A stretch of DNA of 64,000 nucleotides from Bacteroidaceae bacterium (lineage in GTDB: Bacteria; Bacteroidota; Bacteroidia; Bacteroidales; Bacteroidaceae): assembly GCA_017529865.1 (NCBI GenBank), contig JAFXNA010000012.1, forward strand, positions 1 to 64,000, read 5' to 3'. Under the pieces are notes generated by a model, which saw nothing but the letters and a program-made list of their open reading frames with translations, did not search any database and was not told the DNA's origin. A program made the translations under genes and the position numbers. Shown one piece after another: positions 13,472 through 22,504 of the stretch. Within the stretch, counting starts at the first letter, position 1. Each line of letters opens with the position of its first letter.

Positions 13472-14457
13472 TTCTTGACTACCTCCCCGAATCGCTTTGG
13501 TTTACAATAGTTATTAATCAATGGTGTGAATGCGTTCATGATCAGGATGGCGAACGACATTCCTTCAGGGTAAGCTCCCCAGGTACGGATGACCATTGTG
13601 AGCAGACCTATTGCCACACCGTAGATGAGCTGTCCCTTGTGGGTCATTGGCGAGGTGACGTAGTCGGTGGCCATGAAGACGGCACCGAGCAACAGACCTC
13701 CGCTCAGCAACTCGTACTGAGGTGCTACGTAGGTGGTTGGGTTGGCCAGATGCATCAGTCCGGAGAACACTGCTACAGTGACGAGGATTGATACTGGGAT
13801 ATGCCAAGTGATGATGCGCTTAGCCAATAGGTAAACCAGTCCGACCAGGATGGCGATGGCACAGACCTCTCCCAGACAGCCGCCGGTGTTACCGATGAGC
13901 ATATCGGTGAGTGAGTCCGAAAGGTCGCTCATCGACGCCTCGCCCTTCGCAATGAGTTTCATCGTGGCGAGCGGGGTAGCACCCGTTGTGGCATCGAGCG
14001 TCAGGAATCCCTGTCCTGGGGTTGGCCATGTGGTCATCTGCACAGGGAAGGAGATGAGGAGGAATGCACGACCTGCGAGTGCAGGGTTGAAAAGGTTACA
14101 GCCCAGTCCGCCGAACGTCATCTTCACGACTCCGATGGCAAACAGCGCTCCGATGACCACCATCCACAATGGGAAGTTCGAGGGGAGGTTGAATGCCAGG
14201 AGAATACCTGTGAGGATGGCAGAGCCGTCGGTGATAGTCGGACGAGGGTTCTTCAGCAGGTATTTGCTAATAGCCCATTCGAAGAACACACAGGAAGCAA
14301 CCGATACGGCTGTCACTGCGATGGCACCGATTCCAAAGAAATAGAATGAGCAAAGAAGGGCAGGGACGAGTGCGATGCACACCCCATACATATTCTTCTT
14401 CACGCTGTCGCCCCCATGAACGTGTGGCGACAAGGATATTGTGAGTTTATTTGCCAT
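13468..14457 (-). CDS. rnfD: RnfD, FMN-binding membrane subunit of the Rnf complex
   Basis: A 329-residue polytopic protein that begins with SLSPHVHGGDSVKKNMYGVCIALVPAL, the N-terminus typical of RnfD/NqrB. The covalent FMN motif is visible in LDATTGATPLATMK (about residue 145). GCNLFNPALAGRAFLL and DYVTSPMTHKGQLIYG are conserved family blocks. It pairs with RnfG in moving electrons across the membrane. One base separates it from rnfC upstream, and it overlaps rnfG downstream. Confidence 0.95.
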   Translation of the reverse strand: MANKLTISLSPHVHGGDSVKKNMYGVCIALVPALLCSFYFFGIGAIAVTAVSVASCVFFEWAISKYLLKNPRPTITDGSAILTGILLAFNLPSNFPLWMVVIGALFAIGVVKMTFGGLGCNLFNPALAGRAFLLISFPVQMTTWPTPGQGFLTLDATTGATPLATMKLIAKGEASMSDLSDSLTDMLIGNTGGCLGEVCAIAILVGLVYLLAKRIITWHIPVSILVTVAVFSGLMHLANPTTYVAPQYELLSGGLLLGAVFMATDYVTSPMTHKGQLIYGVAIGLLTMVIRTWGAYPEGMSFAILIMNAFTPLINNYCKPKRFGEVVKK

Positions 14458-14458
14458 A

Positions 14459-15802
14459 TTACTTCGCGTTTCTTGATCTGATTATTCCCATTACTGTTGA
14501 TTTGCCCAGACGGATGTAGTCGAGCAGCGGACGGTTGGCAGGACAAGTGAACTGGCATGAGCCGCACTCGATACAGCTCACCACATCTTCCTTTTCCAAG
14601 CGCTCCCACATCTGCTGTTCAGTGCACTGGCTGAGAAGGTATGGCTCCAATCCCATCGGACAGGCACCTACGCACTTGCCGCAGCGGATGCAGTTCTCCA
14701 CCTCGCCACGCTTAGCTTCCTTCTCGTTCATGATGAGCACGCCCGACGAACCTTTGCAGATCGGTACATCGGTATTCAGGAGTGCCTTGCCCATCATCGG
14801 ACCGCCACCGATGACCTTACCGGTATCTTCGGGCAGACCTCCGCAGGCATCGATGAGCTGGCTCATCGGAGTACCCATACGGGTGAGGAAGTTGCTGGGG
14901 TGAGCCAGGCTCTTACCTGTGACAGTCACCACACGCTCGAACAGCGGCTTGTTCTTCATCACAGCCTCATAGACAGCGAAAGCTGTACCTACGTTCTGCA
15001 GGATGGCACCAACGCTGACAGGCAGGGCTGGAGGTGCCGGAACCTGACGGCCTACGACAGCATCGATGAGCTGCTTCTCGCCGCCTTGCGGATATTTCAC
15101 CTTCAAGGGTACAATCTCGATGCCGGGATAGGCTTTCGCTTTCTCCTGCATCAGCGCGATGGCATCGGGCTTGTTGTTCTCAATGCCGATAAAGCCTTTC
15201 TTCACATCGACAGCCTTCATCAAGAGGGTCAGACCCACGATGATTTCGTCGGCATGTTCAAGCATCAGACGATGGTCGGCTGTGAGGTAAGGTTCACATT
15301 CTACGGCATTGATGATGACCCACTCAGGCTTACTCCCTGGAGGAGGCATCAGCTTCACGTGGCACGGGAAGCAAGCGCCACCCATTCCCACGATGCCGGC
15401 TTTCTGTATCTTGTCGATGATGTCCTTGCTGGTCAGCTCAGGACGGTCGGCGAGGGTCACGAGGTCGGTCGAGCGGTCGATACTCTCTTCCCATTCGTCC
15501 CCCTCAACGGTAATGAACACGGCAGGTTTCTTATAACCGCTTGCCTCGATAATCGTATCGATTTTCTGCACGGTACCCGATACGGATGAGAAGATAGGAG
15601 CGGAAACGAATCCACCTGCTTCGGCAATCATCTGTCCCACCTTTACCTTATCGCCTTTCTGGACGATAGGCTTGGCAGGGGCGCCGATATGCTGTCCCAT
15701 AGGGAACACAGCTATCTTTGGCAGTTCAGCAACTCTTATTGGTTCGGCTGCTGACAATTTATTCTCTGCGGGATGTACTCCACCTATTCTAAATGTCTTC
15801 AT
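14459..15802 (-). CDS. rnfC: RnfC, NADH-binding iron-sulfur subunit of the Rnf complex
   Basis: A 447-residue cytoplasmic subunit. The N-terminal part has a barrel-sandwich domain (GQHIGAPAKPIVQKGDKVKVGQMI). A Rossmann-like NADH/FMN region follows, with GMGGACFPCHVKL (about 140) and NAVECEPYLTADHRL. Two ferredoxin-type clusters close the protein: CIRCGKCVGACPMGLEP (about 370) and CIECGSCQFTCPANRPLLDYIRLGK (about 410). This is the site of exchange with NAD(H). It overlaps rnfB by four bases. Confidence 0.95.
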   Translation of the reverse strand: MKTFRIGGVHPAENKLSAAEPIRVAELPKIAVFPMGQHIGAPAKPIVQKGDKVKVGQMIAEAGGFVSAPIFSSVSGTVQKIDTIIEASGYKKPAVFITVEGDEWEESIDRSTDLVTLADRPELTSKDIIDKIQKAGIVGMGGACFPCHVKLMPPPGSKPEWVIINAVECEPYLTADHRLMLEHADEIIVGLTLLMKAVDVKKGFIGIENNKPDAIALMQEKAKAYPGIEIVPLKVKYPQGGEKQLIDAVVGRQVPAPPALPVSVGAILQNVGTAFAVYEAVMKNKPLFERVVTVTGKSLAHPSNFLTRMGTPMSQLIDACGGLPEDTGKVIGGGPMMGKALLNTDVPICKGSSGVLIMNEKEAKRGEVENCIRCGKCVGACPMGLEPYLLSQCTEQQMWERLEKEDVVSCIECGSCQFTCPANRPLLDYIRLGKSTVMGIIRSRNAK

Positions 15803-16929
15803 GCGTTCTTCGTTTTAAGTCCCAATAATATTTGCTGTGATACAGGCAGCGGAGCAGTGAAGTCATAGTCTTTCACCTCTGCTGATTCGCTCTTGCTCTC
15901 GCCCTTCACCAAATCGACTGTTCCTGCAAGCATGAACTGCTGTGAAGGCAACAGCGGAGCATCGAACTTCACCTCGATGGGTTTGTCGTACGGACGGGTG
16001 TTGGTGCTCTTTGCTGCAGGAGCAGTGTTTTGGGCAGCTGGAGCTGCTGCTGAGCTGGCTGCTGGTTTAGCAGCAGGAGCCGCAGGTTTCTTGATTTCCT
16101 TACGTGGCTCACCCAGCATGATGATACATGCCTTAGGACAAGCCTCTTCGCAAGCACGGCAGGAGATGCATTTCTCTGCGTCGATATACGAGAGGTTGTT
16201 CTCTACCGTGATGGCTTCTGCACCACATACGTTCTTACACTTACCGCATCCGATACATGAAGCGGCACATACCTTGTTGGCTACGGCACCCTTGTCCTTG
16301 TTCATACAAGTGACTACCATACCTTGCTTCTGCTCGTCAACCTGACGGATTTCGATGATGGTACGTGGACAAGCCTTTGCACAAGCGCCACAGGCCGTAC
16401 ACTTCGTGCGGTCCACTTCTGGCAGACCCGTTGCAGGGTTGATCTTAATGGCACCGAACTGGCATGCAGCCACACAGTCGCCACAGCCCAGACAGCCATA
16501 CTGACAACCCGTCTCGCCTTGAGCGGTTGTGTTGGCAATGCGGCAATTCTTCACTCCGTCGTATTCTACGACTCTCGGACGATTCTCGCACGTACCGTTA
16601 CAACGAACGACAGCGACCTTAGGCGCACTTACGGCAGCTTCCATACCAAGGATGGCTGCCACCTTGTTCATACACTCCTGGCCACCTACCGGACATGAAA
16701 GCCCTTCGAGCGAACCATGGTCGGCTGCTTTGACACAAGCTGCCGCCATACCGCCACATCCGGGGAATCCACAGCCGCCGCAGTTGGCACCAGGCAATGC
16801 TTCCTGTACCTGACCGATGCGAGGATCTTCTTTTACTGCAAATTTCTTGGCTGTGCCCCAAAGCACCAATGCTGCAATCAGACCGATTGCACCAAGAACG
16901 CATACAGCAATTAAGATTACATTTGTCAT
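15799..16929 (-). CDS. rnfB: RnfB, ferredoxin-interacting iron-sulfur subunit, extended form
   Basis: A 376-residue protein with an N-terminal membrane anchor (ILIAVCVLGAIGLIAALVLW), then the Fe-S binding motif NCGGCGFPGCGG (about 50), a second CNGTC-CQYGCLGCGDCVAAC block, and ferredoxin-type clusters CTACGACAKACP and CISCRACEEACP. It receives electrons from ferredoxin. It is about twice the length of the E. coli subunit: the extra part is further clusters, an Ala/Pro-rich linker (KPAAPAAKPAASSAAAPAAQ) and a C-terminal segment (FDAPLLPSQQFMLAG, LPVSQQILLGLK) with a repeated QQ-hydrophobic pattern. Confidence 0.95.
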   Translation of the reverse strand: MTNVILIAVCVLGAIGLIAALVLWGTAKKFAVKEDPRIGQVQEALPGANCGGCGFPGCGGMAAACVKAADHGSLEGLSCPVGGQECMNKVAAILGMEAAVSAPKVAVVRCNGTCENRPRVVEYDGVKNCRIANTTAQGETGCQYGCLGCGDCVAACQFGAIKINPATGLPEVDRTKCTACGACAKACPRTIIEIRQVDEQKQGMVVTCMNKDKGAVANKVCAASCIGCGKCKNVCGAEAITVENNLSYIDAEKCISCRACEEACPKACIIMLGEPRKEIKKPAAPAAKPAASSAAAPAAQNTAPAAKSTNTRPYDKPIEVKFDAPLLPSQQFMLAGTVDLVKGESKSESAEVKDYDFTAPLPVSQQILLGLKTKNA

Positions 16930-16944
16930 AATTATAATAAGTTT

Positions 16945-17367
16945 TTACACGATTTTTTTGTCTATCCAGAATTCAAACTGCTTACTCAGAACACCGTTCA
17001 TCAGGTGTAGGGTCAGATAATAGATTGCCAACAGCACCACCATGATTCCGATGGCCAGCAGCTCGTTAATGTGGAAGATGCCGACTGCACAGAACAACCA
17101 GACAACGATGACGACGAGAGGAACGACAAACGCCAGAATGACTGCGTTGCGACCCATTGCCATCGATCCATAGACCATCACCTGTTCGCCAACAGCATAG
17201 GCCTGCCCGTTCGTTCGGCATTCGATGATTTTCTCCTTGCTTTCAGAACTGTGACACAGCGCTTTGGCCTCGCAAGCGCTGCAAGCCGATGCTTGCAAGA
17301 TGCGTACGCGCACCTTGTCCTCGCTCACGCTTTCCACCTGACCGCTATGTTCAATTCTGTTTTTCAT
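16945..17367 (-). CDS. rseC: RseC/SoxR-reducing-type membrane protein at the head of the rnf operon
   Basis: A 140-residue protein of the RseC/MucC family. Near the N-terminus it has KVRVRILQASACSACEAKALC with cysteines in the C-x2-C-x5-C spacing typical of the family, then two membrane helices (VILAFVVPLVVIVVWLFCAV and ELLAIGIMVVLLAIYYLTL). RseC-like proteins accompany rnf operons and are linked to redox control. I chose the ATG at 17367. The in-frame ATG at 17394 lies upstream of the promoter's -7 box and cannot be on this transcript. The chosen ATG would lie at or next to the transcription start. Confidence 0.88.
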   Translation of the reverse strand: MKNRIEHSGQVESVSEDKVRVRILQASACSACEAKALCHSSESKEKIIECRTNGQAYAVGEQVMVYGSMAMGRNAVILAFVVPLVVIVVWLFCAVGIFHINELLAIGIMVVLLAIYYLTLHLMNGVLSKQFEFWIDKKIV

Positions 17368-17371
17368 CCTG

Positions 17372-17379
17372 CAAAAGTA
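17372..17379 (-). promoter_or_regulatory. Promoter -7 box of the rseC-rnf operon
   Basis: TACTTTTG on the minus strand matches TAnnTTTG. Only four bases lie between it and the ATG at 17367, so the mRNA may have almost no leader. Confidence 0.6.
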
Positions 17380-17470
17380 CGAAATAATTATCAATTACCA
17401 ATTCTCAATCGCCAATAATTTAACAAATCGGGTGTTTTCTGCATAAAAACAGCATCTTTTTGCTTTTTTA

Positions 17471-17515
17471 CTTCGTGAACTTCTTTGACTACGTTTACTT
17501 CGCTAACTTCGTTAA
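17471..17515. repeat. Five tandem 9-base repeats (CTTCGTTAA type)
   Basis: CTTCGTGAA, CTTCTTTGA, CTACGTTTA, CTTCGCTAA, CTTCGTTAA follow each other without gaps. The array lies between the divergent promoters of the rnf operon and the rhamnosidase gene, about 60 bases upstream of the latter's -7 box. Confidence 0.7.
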
Positions 17516-17572
17516 AATATGTTTAATGGCATATCTGCTTTAAACCAACAGCAGTGTATGGCGTCTAAATAT

Positions 17573-17580
17573 TAACTTTG
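17573..17580 (+). promoter_or_regulatory. Promoter -7 box of the rhamnosidase gene
   Basis: TAACTTTG on the plus strand, 31 bases before the ATG at 17612. No clear TTTG is seen at -33. Confidence 0.55.
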
Positions 17581-17611
17581 CATTAATAAGGAAAATAATA
17601 ATCTATTAAGC

Positions 17612-20407
17612 ATGAAAAAAATACTATTGCTACTATGTTTCGGTGCTTGTCATTTGATGATGAGCGCTGTTGGTTTGACCGTCACCAACTTGAGAGTTGA
17701 TGGTCAGTTATGTCCATTAGGAGTGGGACACGAACAACCTGTTTTTACTTGGACAGTGGAAGATGGAGGACTGAAAGGTGTGAAACAGCAGTCGTTCCGA
17801 GTAGATGTGTATAGCAATCCACGTTGTTCAAATCGTGTGTGGACATCGCGCAATCAAATTAGTTCGAACAGTTGGATACTGGGTCCTGAACTTGATGGTG
17901 ATGGCACCATCTATTACTGGCGTGTGACGGCTTGGGACAACAAGGGTCGTCAGTGTATCTCGAAGACATCGAGTTTCATCATGGGTATGAAAGACTTGGG
18001 GTGGAGCAACGCGAAGTGGCTGAAGGGCAATCATCAGGAGTGGGACCGTCAGGACGGTGCTACCGTATTGCGCAAGCAGTTTACGATGGATAGTAAGAAG
18101 AAGGTGCTCAAAGCACGCTTGTTCGCCGCTGCGAAGGGTGTGTTCGAGGTCTATATGAACGGTCAGCGTCTGGGTCGTGAGGATCATGATGGCGAGTACG
18201 TTTACGACGAGTTGAAAGCTGGCTGTGTTGATTATCGTACAGAGGTTCCCTATATGACCTTCGATGTGACAGACCTGATTAAGAAAGGCGACAATATGAT
18301 TGGTGCCCAGCTCACCAATGGATGGTGGAGTGGCGACATCACTGCCAACGTTTACAACAAACCTGATCTTGCCTTCTTGGCCAAGATCTATGTGATGTTC
18401 TCCGATAGTACTGAGACTGCCTATGTGACCGATAACACCTGGGAGGTGAACAACTGCGGACCTGTGCTCTATGGTGATATCTACAATGGTGAGACCTACG
18501 ATGCACGTCGCAATTACGAATGGACCAAGGTGGGTAGTAACTCATCGGGTTGGAAGCCAGCCGAACTCTATCAGGGTGCGACGGACTCCATCAGTGCTTT
18601 CTATGGCCCTACCGTCATGATTCGTCCTCAGTACGAGCAGAGTGTGCAGAAGGTGACGGTGTGGGAAGGAACTAAGCAGACCGGTACGACCTATGGCGAA
18701 ATTAATGTCAAGTCGAATCCGGTGCTCGATGGCAAGAAAGGATTCGTGCTTCATAAAGGTGAGACCGCCATCTTCGACCTCGGACAGAACATGGTGGGAT
18801 GGCCTGAGATAACCGTGAGCGGTAATGCAGGTGCTGAGATTACTTGCCACTTTGGTGAGGCTCTCAACGATAACGGTAGTGAGGATCACATGAACGACGG
18901 CCCTGCAGGCAGTGTCTACCTCAAGAACCTCCGAACAGCCAAGGCGACCCTGCGCTATATCCTTGCAGGCGATGCCAAGGGTGAAACCTATCATCCGTCG
19001 CAGACCTTCTTTGGCTTCCGCTATGTCAGCATGACTGTCTCCGAAGATGTCACTATCATCAACCTCAAGGGTCAGGTTGTAGGTTCTGACCTCGATGAGT
19101 ACGGCACTTTTGAATGTAGCGACGAAAGCGTCAACAAGCTTTATAATAATATAAGGTGGAGTGCACGAGGCAACTTCCTTAGCATCCCTACCGATTGTCC
19201 TCAGCGCGATGAGCGACTGGGATGGACGGGCGACACACAGATTTTCTCACGTGCAGCATGCTACACAGCCGACATGCGTACCTTCTATCGCAAGTGGATG
19301 CGCGACCTGCGCAACTGCCAGCGTGAAGACGGTGCCCTGCCCGATGTGGCTCCGCTCGGACGTTATGGCAACTATGGCAATGCCGGATGGGGCGATGCCA
19401 TCGTCATCGTACCTTGGAATGTCTATTCAATGTACAACGACACAGAGATTCTCGATGAGAACTACGAGGCGATGCAACACTATATGACTTGGTTGCAGTC
19501 GAACATCGACGATACCTATTCCTTCAATGGTGCAGGAACGGAATATGGCGACTGGTTGGCCTTCGAGGAACTCGATCCACGCTATGTCTCAGTGTGCTAC
19601 TATGCCTATGTGGCCGACCTTATGGCACGTATCAGTATTATCCTCGGTAAGGAAGAGGAACCCGATCAGTACAATGCTCTTGCAAGCGCCATTCGTGAAG
19701 AGTTCCGCAAGCGTTATGTAATAGGGCATCACCTTGTGCTGAAGAGTCAGACTGCCTATGTGCTTGCCCTCCACTTCAATATGCTCGAAGAGGAGATTGA
19801 TTACGAGAATGCCAAGAAAGAACTGCGTGAGAAGATTGTCAGCAATGGATACTGTCTCAGCACAGGCTTCATCGGAACTGCCTACCTGTGTCAGACCCTC
19901 TCTGAATACGATATGGAAGACCTCGCCTACGACCTTCTGTTGCAGCGTAAGAACCCAAGCTGGCTCTACGAAGTCGATAATGGAGCTACCACCATCTGGG
20001 AGCGTTGGGATTCGTTCAAGACAGGTGAGGGATTCAACAAGCACGAGTGGAATATGAACTCACAGAACCACTATGCATACGGCGTGATTGCCGAATGGTT
20101 CTACCGTGATATGCTCGGATTGGGTGCCGACTACGAAGATGCAGGATTCCACCATATCGTACTCGCTCCAAAGCCCGATATGCGTGAGGAGAGCGAACTG
20201 CCGTCAGGACAGAAGCGTATCGACTGGGCACGTGGTAGCCTCATGACTCCTTACGGACTCCTCTCGTCAGAGTGGCGTCGCGATAAGGACGGCAAGATTC
20301 GCTACACGTTCGAGATTCCGTTCAACTGCAAAGCGACCTTCTATCGTACCCTGCCCAACGGGCTGGTACAGCAGTTGGAATTGGAAACAGGCAAGTGGTC
20401 ATTCTAA
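17612..20407 (+). CDS. Secreted alpha-L-rhamnosidase, glycoside hydrolase family 78
   Basis: A 931-residue protein with a signal peptide (ILLLLCFGACHLMMSAVG). N-terminal beta domains run to about residue 500 and include VFTWTVEDGG, YYWRVTAWDNKGR and the jelly-roll AAKGVFEVYMNGQRLG. The (alpha/alpha)6 barrel follows. Its signature TDCPQRDERLGWTGDTQIF (about 526-544) holds the general acid Glu in DER, and TTIWERWDSF (about 790) forms part of the -1 site. A C-terminal beta-sandwich closes the protein. GH78 enzymes release terminal rhamnose from plant pectin (RG-I/II) and glycosides. It stands alone with its own promoter and terminator, so it is not in a classical PUL with SusC/SusD here. Confidence 0.93.
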   Translation: MKKILLLLCFGACHLMMSAVGLTVTNLRVDGQLCPLGVGHEQPVFTWTVEDGGLKGVKQQSFRVDVYSNPRCSNRVWTSRNQISSNSWILGPELDGDGTIYYWRVTAWDNKGRQCISKTSSFIMGMKDLGWSNAKWLKGNHQEWDRQDGATVLRKQFTMDSKKKVLKARLFAAAKGVFEVYMNGQRLGREDHDGEYVYDELKAGCVDYRTEVPYMTFDVTDLIKKGDNMIGAQLTNGWWSGDITANVYNKPDLAFLAKIYVMFSDSTETAYVTDNTWEVNNCGPVLYGDIYNGETYDARRNYEWTKVGSNSSGWKPAELYQGATDSISAFYGPTVMIRPQYEQSVQKVTVWEGTKQTGTTYGEINVKSNPVLDGKKGFVLHKGETAIFDLGQNMVGWPEITVSGNAGAEITCHFGEALNDNGSEDHMNDGPAGSVYLKNLRTAKATLRYILAGDAKGETYHPSQTFFGFRYVSMTVSEDVTIINLKGQVVGSDLDEYGTFECSDESVNKLYNNIRWSARGNFLSIPTDCPQRDERLGWTGDTQIFSRAACYTADMRTFYRKWMRDLRNCQREDGALPDVAPLGRYGNYGNAGWGDAIVIVPWNVYSMYNDTEILDENYEAMQHYMTWLQSNIDDTYSFNGAGTEYGDWLAFEELDPRYVSVCYYAYVADLMARISIILGKEEEPDQYNALASAIREEFRKRYVIGHHLVLKSQTAYVLALHFNMLEEEIDYENAKKELREKIVSNGYCLSTGFIGTAYLCQTLSEYDMEDLAYDLLLQRKNPSWLYEVDNGATTIWERWDSFKTGEGFNKHEWNMNSQNHYAYGVIAEWFYRDMLGLGADYEDAGFHHIVLAPKPDMREESELPSGQKRIDWARGSLMTPYGLLSSEWRRDKDGKIRYTFEIPFNCKATFYRTLPNGLVQQLELETGKWSF

Positions 20408-20418
20408 TCAGACAAACA

Positions 20419-20450
20419 ATAAGCAGGCAGCCCGATGGTTGCCTGCTTGT
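20419..20450. terminator. Bidirectional terminator between convergent genes
   Basis: AAGCAGGCA and TGCCTGCTT form a nine-pair stem with a T-rich flank on the plus strand (TTGTTTTG) and A-rich sequence on the other side. It serves both the rhamnosidase and the HD hydrolase. Confidence 0.8.
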
Positions 20451-20454
20451 TTTG

Positions 20455-21072
20455 TTATAGCATGGTGGCGAGTCGGTCGGTGAGGAGGCGGCGTAGCGTG
20501 TCCTCATCATCAATGAGGTCCCACAGTCGATGAAGCTCGCGCTCGTTCTTTGATCCAGGTATCCATAGTTTGAGATAGCCGGTACGGCTGTATTTCTCAT
20601 GCAGGTGTTGGAGTGCCCGTTGGATATGTCCTTCGGCATCCAGTTGGGGATAGTGGGCGAGTCCATACTGAAGTGTGCGGGTAATAATGACATCGATGTC
20701 GATATTCCGGTCGGCTTCTGCCACGATACGTCCATAGATGCTGCGTGGTTCATGGGTGGCTGATGCACGATGGTCTTCCACTGCCTGAACCATCGTTTCA
20801 ATCTCCTCTGGGGTGAACCACTGCTGTAGTCGCTCATCGCCTCTGACGATGGTGCCGGAGACAAGGTGGTGGGTCTCACGTCCTTCACACAATCCTAGAT
20901 CATGATAGGCTGCGATGGCGTAGACCATATTGGGATTGACGTCGTAACCCCGGGCGAGTACCATGCTCTCCTCGATGACTTTCTGGGCATGATTGCGCTG
21001 ATGGGCGGCATCGAAGCCGTCGTAGTGTGGCAGAATTTCTGTTTCGATAAAATGGATGAGTTCTTGATTCAT
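20455..21072 (-). CDS. HD-domain phosphohydrolase
   Basis: A 205-residue soluble protein. The HD motif is seen as HAQKVIEESMVLARG (metal His at about 28), AIAAYHDLGLCEG (His-Asp about 60) and a later EADRNIDI aspartate. These residues bind metal in phosphohydrolases acting on nucleotides or other phosphate esters; the substrate is unknown. I start it at the ATG at 21072, just after a promoter; an earlier in-frame start at 21201 lies upstream of the -7 box. Convergent with the rhamnosidase and divergent from the amidase. Confidence 0.85.
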   Translation of the reverse strand: MNQELIHFIETEILPHYDGFDAAHQRNHAQKVIEESMVLARGYDVNPNMVYAIAAYHDLGLCEGRETHHLVSGTIVRGDERLQQWFTPEEIETMVQAVEDHRASATHEPRSIYGRIVAEADRNIDIDVIITRTLQYGLAHYPQLDAEGHIQRALQHLHEKYSRTGYLKLWIPGSKNERELHRLWDLIDDEDTLRRLLTDRLATML

Positions 21073-21081
21073 TGATAAATT

Positions 21082-21102
21082 ACCATTAATGGTGCAAAGA
21101 TA
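21082..21102 (-). promoter_or_regulatory. Promoter -7 box with adjacent palindrome for the HD hydrolase
   Basis: TATCTTTG (21102-21095) on the minus strand is followed directly by the palindrome ACCATTAATGGT (21082-21093), which spans the expected transcription start. The same arrangement is seen at 6395-6416 with a different palindrome. Confidence 0.55.
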
Positions 21103-21186
21103 AGAAATAATCAGGAATTGAAGATTTGAAGAATTGAAAAAATGAAAAAATATGCATGATGGACGATGCGTTATGATTTTTTTTTG

Positions 21187-21194
21187 TATCTTTG
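21187..21194 (+). promoter_or_regulatory. Promoter -7 box of the amidase gene
   Basis: TATCTTTG in TTTTTTTGTATCTTTGCAGG, 19 bases before the ATG at 21214. It rules out the in-frame ATG at 21166 as the start. Confidence 0.7.
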
Positions 21195-21213
21195 CAGGCA
21201 AATACTACGATTG

Positions 21214-22500
21214 ATGAAACGAACGAACTATTTGATGCTCTTGATTGTGACACTGCTGATGGGTGTCGCATCTGTGGTGATGGGACAGAACAAACCGTTC
21301 TTGGTGGTGCTTGATGCTGGCCACGGAGGCCATGATGCTGGTGCAGTGGGACGCCCGACGACCAATCGCGAGAAGGACATCAACCTGGCGATTGCACTGA
21401 AGGTGGGAAAGCTGTTGCAACAGAATTGTCCCGACGTGCAGGTGTTGTACACACGGTCCACTGATGTGTTTGTCACCTTGAGCGGACGTGCCGATATCGC
21501 CAACAAGGCGAAGGCCGACTTGTTTGTGAGCATCCACACGAATGCCATCGAGCGTAGTGCCAATCGTCGTCCGATGGGTGTACAGTCATACACGCTGACA
21601 CTACGGACGGCACAGACGAATCTGGAAGTGGAGAAGCGCGAGAACTCTGTGATTCAGTTCGAGGCCGATGGGGCGCAGAAGTACAGTTTCATGAATCCGA
21701 ACTCCCCTGAGAGCGAAATCATGTTCGAACTGATGCAGGACCGTGATATGCAGGAGAGTGTGAACTTCGCCAAACTGGCGCAGGAGGAGATGGTGAAGAC
21801 GGGTGGACGTAAGGATATGGGTGTGCTGCAAGCTAATCTGGCAGTGTTGCGCCTCACCTATATGCCCTCAGTGCTGATTGAGGTGGGATTCATTTCCACT
21901 CCTGAGGAGGAACTGTTCCTGATGAGCGATGAAGGACGTTCGGTGATGGCTAAGTGCATCTACAACGCCATCTCTCGTTACAAGACCCAGCATACGGGTC
22001 GTATGTCGAACTTGGAAAAGATTGATACGAAGGCTGTGCAGCAGCAGATTGAGGAAAACAACGCCCAACTGAAGGAAGCCATCGAACAGGCTGAGAGTGC
22101 CGACGAAGCAGCCGGACAACCTGCAGAAGTGGCTCAGACGTCACAGACTGAACCTGTGGTGCAACCTGTACAACCTGTGCAGCAACTGGTCACCACTCCA
22201 GCCGAACCTGCTCAGGCTGCAGCTACATCGAACAGCAAACCTGTGTTCAAAGTGCAGTTCCTTACATCCCCCAAACACTTGGTGCCTGGCAGCACTCAGT
22301 TCAAGGGCGTGCAGGGTGAGGCCTATAAAGAAGGTAACGTGTATAAATATATGTATGGCTCGACTACGAACTACAACGAGGCGACGAAACTCAAGAGTGC
22401 CATTGCCGACCGCTTCCCTGATGCGTTTATCGTGGCGTTCAAGGATGGTGTGAAAGTGAATGTGGCCGATGCTATCAATGAATGGAAAAATATGAAATAA
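21214..22500 (+). CDS. N-acetylmuramoyl-L-alanine amidase (Amidase_3)
   Basis: A 428-residue exported enzyme (signal peptide MLLIVTLLMGVASVVMG) that cuts the bond between MurNAc and the stem peptide. The zinc ligands and catalytic residues are visible: VLDAGHGGHDAG (His), NREKDINLA (Glu), FVSIHTNAIE (His) and VLIEVGFISTPEEE (Glu). After a low-complexity linker rich in Gln, Pro and Ala (about 285-345) comes a C-terminal domain of about 80 residues (VFKVQFLTSPKHLVPGS, FIVAFKDGVKV) that looks like a SPOR-type peptidoglycan-binding domain. It is followed after four bases by the MCE gene, as is common in Bacteroidales. Confidence 0.93.
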   Translation: MKRTNYLMLLIVTLLMGVASVVMGQNKPFLVVLDAGHGGHDAGAVGRPTTNREKDINLAIALKVGKLLQQNCPDVQVLYTRSTDVFVTLSGRADIANKAKADLFVSIHTNAIERSANRRPMGVQSYTLTLRTAQTNLEVEKRENSVIQFEADGAQKYSFMNPNSPESEIMFELMQDRDMQESVNFAKLAQEEMVKTGGRKDMGVLQANLAVLRLTYMPSVLIEVGFISTPEEELFLMSDEGRSVMAKCIYNAISRYKTQHTGRMSNLEKIDTKAVQQQIEENNAQLKEAIEQAESADEAAGQPAEVAQTSQTEPVVQPVQPVQQLVTTPAEPAQAAATSNSKPVFKVQFLTSPKHLVPGSTQFKGVQGEAYKEGNVYKYMYGSTTNYNEATKLKSAIADRFPDAFIVAFKDGVKVNVADAINEWKNMK

Positions 22501-22504
22501 GATT

